DNA from: Adineta steineri
Taxonomy: Eukaryota; Rotifera; Eurotatoria; Adinetida; Adinetidae
Reading direction: 5' to 3'
NCBI GenBank assembly: GCA_905250115.1
Contig: CAJNOI010000056.1
Span: 495,467-559,466 of the forward strand
Length of the DNA stretch: 64,000 nucleotides
Both the position numbers and the translations under genes were made by a program. A model generated the notes under the pieces. The model had not been told where the DNA came from. It worked only from the letters and a program-made list of their open reading frames with translations, and did no database searches. Below, piece by piece: positions 23,428-35,473 of this stretch (positions are counted from its first letter, which is position 1; every line of letters starts with the position of its first letter).

Positions 23428-26400
23428 TCATGAGGGTGGTCCAATAGTAACATGCGATTCAACAGCATTCTTTTTAGGATTTTTGTGTTTCATCCTTTTT
23501 TGTGCTAATTGAGAAATTGATGTAGAAGAATTTGTTTCATTCTCTAAGGTTATAGTCGGTTTCTTTGCTGTCGATATACGATTGACGTGAACTGAATTTC
23601 GTGTCCCATCATTAGGTTTAACTGGTAAAGGAGAAATCGGAATAGACGATACAGTTGTTTTTAATGGAGAATCAGTTGTACCAACTCGTGATACACGAAG
23701 TTCATTTGATTTTCTTGGTAATTTAGCAGATGATACACGTTGAACACTTACTTTATCGTTTTTTATATCAGTAGATAAACGAAATGGCTCATCATTTTTA
23801 TCATTACCATCTAAATAAGTAGATTTAACATCAGTTGATTGATCAGTTAATGGTTTCGGTGTAACATTAGTTACTCGAATAATCCTTACACTATCTGTAC
23901 TTTTAGATTTAGGACGCATCTCTTCATCAGAATCAACTATCTTGTTTATTTGCGGGTGTATGTTTGAGTTAAATAATCTTGGTTTTATTACAGATATAAT
24001 TTGTGATTTTTTCATATTTCCACTGTTCACTGTTTTGATAATAGGTAAATCATCCATTCCAGCGTTTGACATATGAATTGGTGATTTGATTCCTGGATTT
24101 TCTAAAGCAGATTTTCGATCACTAAGTTTGACTTTTTTAATAGATACAGCAGATACTGATTTAGGTCGATTATGCTCTTCAAGCATTGGAGAAAAACTAT
24201 CAGTTGAAAGTTCAAACATATCCGTTCCATCAGCATCTTCAATCAAACAGTCGCTTGTGTTGTTAAACGAACATGATAACATTGTTGGAGACATAGGACT
24301 ACTACAGTTGCTATCATCTGATATTCGATAAACAGAATAGTTTTTTGGAGGAGGCGTAATAGTATTAGATGAAATCGATAGATTTGCCCAAGAACAATCT
24401 GGATCCATACATCGTTCAATATGATACAGTTCAATATCACCTTCTTTTTTCAAACCATATAATCTATCACCAAGTATACTAAAACAAGAAATAATAATAT
24501 AGAGAACAATAATTTTCGATTTCAAAACAAACGAACCAACAACAACGACAACAAAAGTAAGTGGCTAAGGCTAAAGCAGCAAGAACAAGTAAACCAATAA
24601 TACTTCCAATCACTGGCCAATCAATAGGTGCAGCTGAAATAAAAATATATTTTGTTGTTTTATTAATCAATGATTTCATATACGAACGTGTTGCTGTAGT
24701 AGTTGTTGTTGTAGTACTAGTCGTTGATGTAGATGTAGTACTAACAAAATATATGTAAATTAATGTTAATTATATAAATAATAACAAGAATTTTTACCTA
24801 GTACTTGTCGTTGATGTTGTTGACGTTGTTGATGTTGTCGAACTAAAAGAAATAAGAATTGATTTTATGATAAGAACAATATAATTTAAAACTTACGTAG
24901 TTGACGTAGTACTCGTTGTTGACCTACAATGTTAAAATAATTCTTTTTTATTAAACATATGAAAAAAGAACGTACGTAGTTGATGTACTAGTAGATGATG
25001 TACTCGTAGATGATGTAGAAGTACTGGAATTACAAGTTTTTTTAGATAATGTAAAGCAATTTATGTATACTCTTCTCTTACCTAGTGCTGGATGTTGTGG
25101 AAGTACTGGAATTACAAGTTTTTTTAGATAATATAAAGCAATTTATATATACTCTTCTCTTACCTAGTAGTAGCTGTTGTAGAAGTACTAGAATTACAAG
25201 TTTTTTTTAATATAATATAAGAAATTCTATGAATACTCTTATCTTACCTAGTAGTAGAAGTTGATGTCCTAGAAAAAAATCGATATGTATAAGATAAATC
25301 AAAATACAAAATGAATGAAATAGTAACATACGTCGATGTCGTTGCAGTAGTAGTACTTGTTGATGTTGTTGTTCTAATAGAAATTTAATTCAATTTAATA
25401 TAAATATGATGAAAAGATGATTTTTTTTGTTTACTCACGTTGTCGTTGTTGTAATACATGGATCACCAGGACATGAACATACATATGTAGTTGCTACATA
25501 AAATTTAAAACAATATTGTGCTGATTGTACGCTTGCACTAGAGAGAAAAAGAGAACAAATTTGTTTTTGTTATATTTATTATGATTGAAAACCTGTCGAG
25601 TGCCATTGCACACATAACTTGATATCCAAGTTGAGCACTAGTTGGTGTCCATGTTAAGTTCTTGTAATAAACTGTCGAACTTAGTTGACCAAGATTACTT
25701 TTGATCATACCAGCAAAGGAAAGTGTAGCAATATCAGAAATAGTGACAGATGGAGCACAATTATCTATAGCAAGTATTTGTGAAGTGTATGGTTGATTAA
25801 CAATCACAGTTGTACAAGATTCTTCGGTAGGTACACCAACAATTTCAGGTGCAGTTGTACACGCCGCTGGAGCAACTACATGAACTAGAAACTGAACAGG
25901 TACGGAACTAAGTGGAGTTGTACTTGTTGGAGTAATAAAATCTTCTACCTATGTATATATAACAAACTAGTTTCTCCGTAAAAAAAAGCTAATGAAACTA
26001 ACCATGAGTGCAACAGCAAACCAATCATCTAAATGAGTACCTGTAATGATGATCGTACAATTAGGATAAATAACTGTTCCTGCCGGAAGTGAACCTGGTG
26101 GACATACATCAGAACATTCATCAACTCCATTCGATTTGGTTGACCAACGGCATCGAAGAGTGTCTCCATCAGCATCAGCCACAGGAACATTGATTACAGT
26201 TGGTTGATTGAGAGGAATATTAATTGGAGACATCATAGTGGCTACAGGTGCATTGTTATAGAGACCATTATCAGATCTCACCTTTGTATTAATACGTGTC
26301 GAGATCGACCAAGCTGCACTTGAAGCTGTAGCTAATGAACGCCATGCGGTATCTTGAAAAGCTACAGAAAAATCATCATTTGCATTTAAATAAACTGTGT

Positions 26401-26752
26401 CTACACGTTGTCCAATAGAAGTATCACCAACATTCGAATAATCAGTGCAGCGAGGAAGAACACCAATACTAGAATACCCAGCAGAACCAGTACCACAATT
26501 AGTTATACAATCAAGTGTATCTAAATTAACATTGTTATATGGTGGAATGTAACCGTTCGAAGCAATTAAACTATTACTACACTTCATATCAGTATAAGTC
26601 CATGAATAAGTTTGAGTAATAACGATAGCTACAGGTGATCCAGTAGCTGATGCATTTAATGGGCGCCATGTAATAGTACCACCGAGAAAATGCACACCAT
26701 TCACGTTCCAAACTAGGACAAGGCAGATGCAAAGAAACAACATTTCTTTCAT
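23428..26752 (-). CDS. Single-pass membrane receptor-like protein with mini-exon-encoded Thr/Ser stalk, 13 exons
   Basis: Reverse-strand exons: 26,752-26,003; 25,948-25,593; 25,537-25,439; 25,373-25,332; 25,268-25,248; 25,187-25,164; 25,105-25,082; 25,023-24,976; 24,923-24,897; 24,842-24,798; 24,740-24,688; 24,633-24,537; 24,478-23,428. They join in frame to 878 aa. The protein has a signal peptide (about 1-19), a Cys-containing ectodomain beginning FLGGTITWRPLNAS (to about 400), a Thr/Ser stalk (about 402-496, likely O-glycosylated), one membrane helix (VIGSIIGLLVLAALALATYF), a Cys cluster just inside (CCRCCW), and a 350-residue Ser/Thr/Lys-rich cytoplasmic tail coded by one exon. Ectodomain segments of this GGTITWRP type occur in uncharacterised invertebrate surface proteins; I know no named domain. 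Exons 3-10 all start and end in phase 2, so any subset can be skipped without a frameshift. Confidence 0.75.
24976..25268 (-). repeat. 82-bp tandem exon-intron repeats in the stalk region
   Basis: Exon starts at 25,268, 25,187, 25,105 and 25,023 are spaced 81, 82 and 82 bp. The introns between them are close copies on the reverse strand, beginning GTAAGAGAAGAGTA and ending AAACTTGTAATTCCAG or TTCTAG. Each unit therefore duplicates a small Thr/Ser exon with its intron. Confidence 0.8.
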
Positions 26753-27422
26753 AAGTAAAAAATAACAACTTTTTCAAACGAGTAAAAATAAAGAATGATA
26801 GGGAACAACTACAGATTCGGAGATCAAATATGTACAGTAAGCACTTTTATGTAATTGAAAAAAAGGTGCAACAAAGAAAAACATTCTTTTTTTATTTATT
26901 TAATATAATTCAATGTGTGATTTGAATGGCTTATTATTTTACAGTACATTCTTTAATTATTTATTCTATGAGGACAAAAGTTTGTATTTTCCGCTTGTAT
27001 TGAATTAATAAATCATGGAACGAACTTTCAGTCCTGTGAAGCTTTACGAGTTTGAATGATTTCTGATACCACATATGAGAATGGACAAAGTATAGAGCTA
27101 ATTAAAATAGGCAAGTTCAATGGTCAATAAAAACATTTTGTGTACTCTCAGGCCGTATATATCAATTTATTTTTGTTAAGAATTCAAAATATTCAGATCT
27201 ACTATATCAATTGTAGAGATGCATTAATAATATTACATTTATTGAATACTATATAAAAAGATTTATTTCAGTATATATTTTCAGTGTTGACTATAACCAT
27301 CTGGTGATTAAATAGTCACTATGAGAACTTATACTCTATCGTAAATCATTCGTATACAGTAATCATAAATACTACATTTATAATTTACATTGAAATCAGA
27401 ATAATTGTTCACAGAGAAAAAT
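26753..27422. other. Divergent intergenic region
   Basis: This 670-bp AT-rich spacer separates the reverse-strand receptor-like gene from the forward GPCR and should hold both promoters. No motif can be assigned. Confidence 0.45.
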
Positions 27423-28493
27423 ATGTCTGTTAATAATATGTCGCTTTCATTAGATTTAACTACGTTCGATCGATTAACTACAATAGCTCATTGGATTTAT
27501 CGAATATGGTCAATTTCATTTATTATTATTGGTTTAATTGGTAATTTAATATCTTTGATTATATTTAAAAAATGGGCACGACATATATCGATCTATGTAT
27601 ATTTTACGATTCTATGCGTGATCAACATGTGCATTCTTATTAATGATGTACTTTTCAATTATTTTCTTCCATACATACTTGACAGTACTCAATTCGTAGT
27701 GTTTCTTTTACCTACATTATGTCGTTATAATATTTTTCTAATTTATTTCCTTCGATATTTATTTATTTGGTTATTGACTTGTATTAATATCGATCGTTGT
27801 TTATTTCTTTCGCAAGAATCATATGCAAAGACTATTCTATGTCATCCACGTTCAGCATTATTTATATCTATGGGATTGTGTATATTATCTGTTTTATTCA
27901 ACGTACATTTTTTACTCTTTTTCACTCAAGTCTCATCTTATTCACCCAATTCATGTTATCTGGATAATCAATGGTGTCAATGTGAATCAAAAAAATCTAT
28001 ATATTGGCATTTTTGGCGATATATTTGGCCAATAATTCATTTATCTGTCTTTGCTTTCATTCCTTTAATTATTATATTTGTATGTTTAATTCGTATTATA
28101 CGATATACTCATCGTATCCACCAAAATATAAATGATGTCGAACAAAATAGTACATCTTTAAATGTATCGCATCATCATCATCAATTTCTGTTAGTGCGTA
28201 CACTTATTTTTCTTGATATACTCTTTCCTTTAACTATTTTTCCTACATTATTTTTACATATATATGTTCATTATGTTCCACCTGAAACTTGTCGAACTAT
28301 TGGCATATTGAATATTATTTTTTCTATTGGTTATGCAAGTACATTTATTAAAAATGTCTTTGCATTTGGTATTTATTATTTATCTGGAACGAAATTTCGT
28401 CTAGCAGTTAAAATATTATTTCAACGAATAACAACAACTTCATTTCCATCGATAGCAGCGATCACTTCTAATCAACATTTTTATTTACATTGA
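27423..28493 (+). CDS. Rhodopsin-type (class A) GPCR, orphan
   Basis: A single-exon frame of 356 aa from the ATG at 27,423 (upstream in-frame codons lack an ATG). Seven hydrophobic segments are visible. TM1 has GLIGNLISLIIF. A Cys before TM3 (LCRYNIF) and a Cys-rich extracellular loop 2 (SCYLDNQWCQCES) are present. TM3 ends NIDRCLF, a DRY variant with Cys in the third place. TM7 reads NVFAFGIYYLSGTKFR, with a helix-8 start (SGTKFR) typical of invertebrate peptide-receptor-like proteins. A HHHH run lies in intracellular loop 3. The ligand is unknown. Its sequence is only distantly like the GPCR at 19,499. Confidence 0.8.
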   Translation: MSVNNMSLSLDLTTFDRLTTIAHWIYRIWSISFIIIGLIGNLISLIIFKKWARHISIYVYFTILCVINMCILINDVLFNYFLPYILDSTQFVVFLLPTLCRYNIFLIYFLRYLFIWLLTCINIDRCLFLSQESYAKTILCHPRSALFISMGLCILSVLFNVHFLLFFTQVSSYSPNSCYLDNQWCQCESKKSIYWHFWRYIWPIIHLSVFAFIPLIIIFVCLIRIIRYTHRIHQNINDVEQNSTSLNVSHHHHQFLLVRTLIFLDILFPLTIFPTLFLHIYVHYVPPETCRTIGILNIIFSIGYASTFIKNVFAFGIYYLSGTKFRLAVKILFQRITTTSFPSIAAITSNQHFYLH

Positions 28494-28983
28494 TTTTTCT
28501 ATGTAAAAAACATAATTTTAAACAAGTATAATTATAAAAATTTGACTTTCAATTATAGAGAAAAAAAAGCGATAAATATTCAACTAGCAGATGTTTATCA
28601 ATAATCATACACTATAAATAATATGAACTTTGTTTTATTTTCTTTTCTATTCAATGAACTTCAATTTTTGTTAACGTGACATTAGATTTAATAGTTTTTA
28701 ATTATATCGTAAATACAGATGAACAGAACGTATTCAGATGCATTTTATGATATGATATCAATATGACTTGATTAAATAAAACTACTGATCCTATCATATT
28801 TTTCATTTATCATAAATCAGAATAATGAATAACAAAACCCGTTTGATTCTTAAATATTATTCTAGACTGTAAAAAAAACTTCTATCAAGTAAGATTGAAT
28901 AAACTAATCTAAAAGAAGAATAATTTTGTTTTATTTAATTATTATGAAAATACATTTATTCGATATAATATTGAAATAAATCC
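28494..28983. other. Convergent intergenic region
   Basis: A 490-bp AT-rich spacer between the 3' ends of the forward GPCR and reverse WDR37. It contains AATAAA-like words suited to polyadenylation on both strands and nothing else recognised. Confidence 0.45.
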
Positions 28984-30344
28984 CTATCGATGATTTTCTT
29001 TTAATTTTTGTATATTCCATGTATGCATCTGACAATCAAGACTTCCACTAGCTAAAAATAATTCCATTGAATTTCTCGATTGAACAAGAGATGAACATTG
29101 AACAGCTCGTTTATGTGCTCGTTTTTGAATATAAAGTTTTTCTCCAGTTATTATTGAATAGAGACGTATATCACGATTATCAAGTGGTACAGATAGAATA
29201 TTATTAAATAATGAAAGACGATTACATGGTGAAATACATTCCAATGAGAGAAATGGTGAAGAATTTGTTGAACGTAAATCCCAAATATGAACAAATCCAT
29301 CATCAGATGATGAAACAAATTGATTATCCGAAATAAATAAAGTTGAATTAACTGTTTTTGTATGACCATGAAATATTTCAATTAAAGAATTTGAAATTCG
29401 ACAATCCCATAATCGAAATGTTTCATCTCCTTAAATAAATAATCATTTAACAATTTTTCCTATTTGATTAACTTACGTGATGAAGTAAGAATAAGTGGTT
29501 TTGTTTGATGACAGGAAACATATGTCAATTCTCCATCATGACCATAAAGTGTACGAAGTGAATTACCCATTTCTATCTATAAAGAGATTTATATAAGATG
29601 TTTTTCAAAGAAAATATTTTATTTTCTAACATTCCAAATCGTTGCACTTTTATCCCATGAAGTTGATACAATTTGATCATGTTGAAACCATTCAGCATAA
29701 GATACAATATCAGTACTTTTTAATTTTAATAATGGACTAGATAGAATTTTAATATTTTCATCGAGAGATATTTTCCAAATATGTATTTCATGATCACCAC
29801 TTGTTGTTAATACTAAATTAGGATCAAAATATCCAAATCGACATGAATTAACACTTCCACAATGACCTTGATATTGTAAAAGAGGATAACCTGTTTTTCT
29901 ACACCAAATAATTGCGGTTTTATCAGCTGAAGCTGATCCAATATAACAATTATCTAATCCACCAATCTAGATAAAAAAAGAGATAATTTTTTATTTAAAA
30001 AATGAATTTAAAATTCTAACTTGAACATCCCAAATAATATCTTGATGTTGATTATTTGATGAAAAAATTAAATTATTGGGCGAATATTTTTTTTTTCTAA
30101 ATCCAACTCGATTTTTAATCATTGGAAAAATATCTCCTGTTCGAAATTTATTTGTTATTATTGTACCAGATTTATTATTATGTTCTAATTCCTTTCGTAA
30201 AGCCACATTTTCAAGTAAAATACCATTATATTCTTTTTCAATTTCATTTAATAATTCATGAAAATTATTTTTTAATTTTGAACAATTTTTCAATGGTTGT
30301 TGATCATTATTTGTTTCTAATGAATCAATACTTTTACGAATCAT
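28984..30344 (-). CDS. WDR37: WDR37-like WD40-repeat protein, 4 exons
   Basis: Reverse exons 30,344-30,021, 29,966-29,631, 29,576-29,477 and 29,429-28,984, with introns of 47-54 nt, give 401 aa. An N-terminal helical segment (ELLNEIEKEYNGILLENVALRKEL, about residues 30-53) matches the conserved helix of WDR37. The WD40 propeller follows: IWDV, GSASADKTAIIW, GHCGSVNSCRF, TSWDKSATIW, LYGHDGELTYVSCH, TSSRDETFRLWD, GHTKTVNS, SSSDDGFVHIWDLR and PLDNRDIRLYS. Human WDR37 (about 494 aa) shares these blocks in order. In vertebrates WDR37 pairs with PACS1/PACS2; whether that holds here is unknown. The N-terminus may be longer: an acceptor-like ATTAG upstream would allow 23 more in-frame residues joined to an unidentified first exon. 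Confidence 0.88.
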
Positions 30345-33300
30345 TACAGACCATCTGGAATACCTATTAAGAGTTTGTTCAAAATTGTTCTTGTTGTTGT
30401 TGTTATCGTCAATCTAATATTATCAGAATAATAAATATAGACAACTGATTTCGAAAATTCGCTTATTAATTCTCTTGAGAAAATTATTCTCTCTTTCTTT
30501 TTTTTTGCTAGCGGAAAACAAAAGAGAAGAAAATGGGTGCGAGTAATCTATAATGAGAACAAGAATATTTTGTTCTAGTCAATTTGTAATGATGAAATCA
30601 AAATAATTTTGTCTGGATAAACAAGTCATTATAATTATATTCAATGTGTTTTATTTAACAATTCATAGATAAAAATAATTTTTTAGTTTACAAAATATTC
30701 AATTGTCTATTGTTAGATAAGAAATGATTTGTATATTCGATGTCAAACAAATGATAAATTTTGCCATAATAATAAATGATTGTATGATATCGTTATTAAT
30801 AAGAAATGTATCATCTCACAAGAAAAAAATGTTTAAAAAGGAATAAAGAACTTAGATCAAATAATTAATATGAAACAATCGATATATTTCTCGAAAAATA
30901 ATCTAATGAGATCGAATTTATTTTTTGTCTAATGCATCGATGCATAAAAAATTGATCGCAGATTGAGATTCTATGAAGCTGAAATAAATACTTCCTTTTC
31001 AAGTATGTTTATCGACTATTATTACCAACATGTTTCGAACTACACAATAATATTTTGACGTTTTATAAAGATCTATAAATGTACCCTTATTATGCACATC
31101 TTTATCATTGAAATAGTTGTCATTTCTTAATGTTACACATTATTTTGATATATTGAACCAATTTGAATACTTTATCGAGTATTATCATGTTTAATTATTA
31201 ATATAAGACAAAATCCAGTTGTTTAAAAACAAAACTGAAGTAAAGTCATTCATAAATATATTTGATCGATTCTTATTTAATGTAAATAATTATTATTCGT
31301 CTGTCTCTTTACCAAATATAAATCATAGAAGTGTACAAATAAAAGAATTTCTATTGGAGACTATTAAACTAGTTTTAGGCAGACTATCATTGATTCTTTT
31401 TAAAGATCAGCACTTCAGTATGTTTGATTAATACATGTTGATTACTCTTGCTGCAAGCAGAAACAATTAATATTCGAATATGATTCATACATAAATTATC
31501 CATATAAAATATTTTCTTCATTTTCAAGGATTATTATAGAAATGAATATTCTCGAAAAACTACCAGTATCAATATTATTTTTGTTATAAAATATAATCTT
31601 AAGGAATATATCGATCCTATTTGATTTCGTAGTCATATGATGATAAATATTCTTTTAGAGAAAATGAACAAGTAAAATTTAAACCTATTGAAAATTGTTG
31701 GATGAAAATAATAACATTATATAATTGATTTATATGTTTATGTCCATAACAATCTTACGTGTTAAGTATTAATGATGAATTACGACTCATGTAATCAAAA
31801 TTTAATTCATCATAATGATTGAAAAATTGAAAAAAAAATATCTTGTCTTTACTTAACGAATGAAAAATGAGTTTAAAAAAAAAAAGATCACACATTCTTA
31901 TCATTATATATATATGAAGGTTTTCTTGAGATTCTTCTATGACGACATCGATTTATTTGTCAAATAACTGACAGGATCATATCATCTATTTATATATCAA
32001 TGTTAAATGAAACAAAGCAATCTATCTGTTCAGGTAAAATTTATCTCTATAATGATCACAATTCTTCATTTTTTGAAATTAAGTTCATCCACTTCAATTT
32101 TCTTGTCAAGATGAACGATCAATATTTAAATTGATAGAGTGAAAACAATTATTTCATCTATAATCATCTACTATTATTATTATTATTATAACTGATTGAA
32201 TACCTCGCTTTTGTTAGATTTTCTATTGACATTTTTTACTTTAAACAGCTGTCAACAAAAATTCTTCTTTACATATTAAAAGAAAATATTGCATCATCTA
32301 TGTTATAGGAACTAAAAGTGTTTACATATGTGTACCTGTTCATCATATTGCAGAGTTTATTCGAATAAATATTGTTTATGGCTTCGTCAACTGTCTCGAC
32401 AAAGCCATAGTTGACAAAAAGAAAACGAATGAGAATAGATAAAATCAATTTTATTACGTAATATTCTTATAACAAAAAAAAGAATATGTAGTATGAGAAT
32501 CGACTATTTATATTAAACAATCTAAAGGGAAATCTGATTTTCTGTACTTGAGAAACAAAAAATGATTTTCCTTCAAATCAATGACAATATGATCGGTTTA
32601 TTCTAGACGAAGAAATGTGTATTTTAACATAAGATCATCATTATGAAAAATAACATGTTCGAATTCTTTAGTTTAATTAGTAATCGGATTGGTTTTAGTG
32701 TGTCTACATGCATCAACTTGAAGTGATTGAAAATGACGTCGTTATACGGTGCCAAATGTATAAACGATACAATTATGATTTGAAAAATTTTTATTCTTTC
32801 TTCTTCTTCATTCACCGTCGGTCAAAAAATCTCTTTCTCTCTCTCTCTCTTTCACACTTGTTCGTTACACCGATCGGTCGAACAGTTCAACTACGTCTAC
32901 TCGCTTCACATATACTTTTGACTTACTCTCTTCTATTTCTTCTTCTTCTTCTTCTCTTCAAATGGACACGCAATTTTAAATAGAAAAAAAAGAAAATGAT
33001 TTGAATATGTCACAACACATCAGTTGGAATGTAATCGTTAACTATATAGGTAAAGTATTATCTTTTACAGAATTATTTTCTGTTTTGTCATTAATCTTTC
33101 TTTTCAATACGTAAATCTATCTTTCCTATTCTTGTCTTTATATTGTTCATCGATTTCCTTGAGTTTTCGTATATCAATATACATTGATTTCCTTTTATAT
33201 GAAACAAAAGACATGAATAGTTGTATCAAACTTTAGATAGGTCAGTTAATGAGCAACCTTTATTTGTCAATTGATCATCAATATTGAGCAAAGGATTTGT

Positions 33301-33586
33301 TTGTTGTGAAAAAAATCATCTCAATTCTTTCTTTTTCTACAAATTGTTCTTCGTAGTAAGTGAAATACATTATTTTTTCTATTGATTTATTTTAAAAATA
33401 TTATTTTAATGAAAAGTATAATAATACTTCAATTTCAATTATTATTTCTCGCTTCAAATTCGATATAGTTATCGATATAAAATAAAAAGTAACATTTAAA
33501 TTGCATACACTTATGTATTCTCGTTGATGTAATTTTCTATTTCATTCATGTCATCATTTTTTTCTCTCGAGGGACTGTTCTCATCA

Positions 33587-33617
<31 letters not shown>

Positions 33618-35473
33618 GTATATATGTACATACGTTGAGAAGATCTCTCGACCTTCGTTTTCTTTCTAGACTCACTATAATAATTGTTCTTTTGGGTATA
33701 CGTAATTTTTTTTAATAAGTTCAAGATTTTCAATCTCTTTCAATTCCATCAGAGTACACAGATGGTTTATAGAAACGATATAAATGAGAACAGGTCACCA
33801 ACTTATTATCATCTTTTATATATATGAAAAGAAAAGGAAAGATTACGTCATTGTAGACCTTGTACTTATACTCTAATGAATTCTCGCACGGATTTTAATC
33901 GACACCAATTTATTACATTTTTTCATTAAATCTAAAGATAATTTTGTTAGCAACTAAAGAAAAGTCATTTGATAATATTCTTTTTTTTTGTTTGTGATTG
34001 AATAAATATGAATATTGAACAAGCTTATCAGATTTACTCGTTCACATATGTTGAAGATTAAAAATCAACATAAAGGTGGAGTGTGCGCAATAAAGGAAAC
34101 AAACACAGTTCTGATAATAAATATATATATGAATTTTTTTGTCATTTATTTGAGGATTACATGAAGAGGTAAAGTGGATGTAATTTTTATTTTTTCAAAA
34201 AAAGTAAATGAAAATTGAAATTGATTTTTTGTATATATTATCTTTTTTTTTGATCAACGGATAAACGTGTTGTTTAGTTGACCATCACACTTTATTTCGT
34301 TTGAATTTTATTTGCACTTCTTTCTTTTCGTCCCATACACGCGTGACAGACTATCGGTCAATCTCTCCTATCGAACATTAACATCACGTACATTCATCAG
34401 TATTGTTTTTGTTGATGTTCATCATATACATATATATACCTTGAGGAGTGAAAAATATATACATATGTTTTGTCCAACATATAGGTTAAGATATATGTTT
34501 TCTTTTATATATCAAACAAAGATGAAGATATTGTTGAAGAATATTATTAGAAGATAGGTATTAGAAAAGTGTTTTGTTCTGTTTTCTTTTTCTTCTGGAT
34601 ATTGACCGTTAAGTTCATTCTTTTTCTTTTTCTTCTTCTCATCTTCATACAGAAGCTCGATTGAGCAGGTTAGGGGAAGTGAAAGTAAATAAATCGAAGG
34701 AGAAATAAGAGAAATAGAATGGGACAGAAAGAAAAAAAAGAAGAAGTAAGGAATCAGATTACAATAACGCATGTTCGTTTAGGATCTTTTTTCAACAATA
34801 AATTGTTCAATTCTTCGATTTCGTGACTAAACTAAAAATATCTTTATCTCTATTTATTCAAACTTATACATAAATTAAAATCCACTACGCGATAGATCAC
34901 CAAGTAAGTTTATTCATAATTATTTAAATGTTAATGAATTTTTTTTAAAGGTGTTAGTACATATTTAGATTTATAGAAAAGAAAATTAATGTTTTTATTA
35001 GTTTAGTTCACATTAAAGGCATTTTTAACAGAATGAAATCGAGATGAAAAGGGTTACAAACATCATTCAAATCGTTTTTTTTCATTTTTATTGATCAAAA
35101 AAAAAATATCCTTGTACGAAGTAAAATGAGTACTTTCTTTTGTTTACCATAGAATATATATCCATCTGTCATTGAAGAAGAAAATGAAACCATTCTTCTA
35201 TCCATGAATATGTTTATACATCTCATTTTTCTTTCTGTTGAAATATATCTTAATTAGAAAAGGTGAATAAGAAGAAAAAAAAAGCAATCGTCTAGACAAG
35301 TCACTTTATAAACATTGAGTGACCATTTGACTATACACCCCCGTCCTCATAATGAACTTACAGAAATGTTTATATAAAAACATCCATTCAATAAATGTTT
35401 ATACAATGAAACTTACAATAAAAAAAACTAAAAAGAGGCTTTTCTTTTTCAGATGATTAAATAAATAAATGAA
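30345..35473. other. Long intergenic region upstream of SHANK
   Basis: A 5.1-kb AT-rich stretch between divergent genes with no supported coding sequence. It holds a CT run at about 32,835-32,850, a TCT run at about 32,935-32,958, an AT microsatellite at 33,587-33,610 and many homopolymers. A TTTTTCAG acceptor-like site at about 35,452 sits 20 nt before the SHANK start codon, so 5' non-coding exons or a trans-spliced leader are possible. Confidence 0.45.
33587..33610. repeat. AT dinucleotide microsatellite
   Basis: An uninterrupted alternating AT/TA run followed by degenerate TATATG units up to about 33,630. Confidence 0.8.

Noticed and set aside
24976-25268. CRISPR-like regular spacing
   Set aside because: The 82-bp period is a tandem exon-intron duplication in a eukaryotic gene. 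Both unit parts are similar, unlike unique spacers.
31219-31431. 70-codon frame in the SHANK upstream region
   Set aside because: AT-rich codon content only, with no homology features or splice context.
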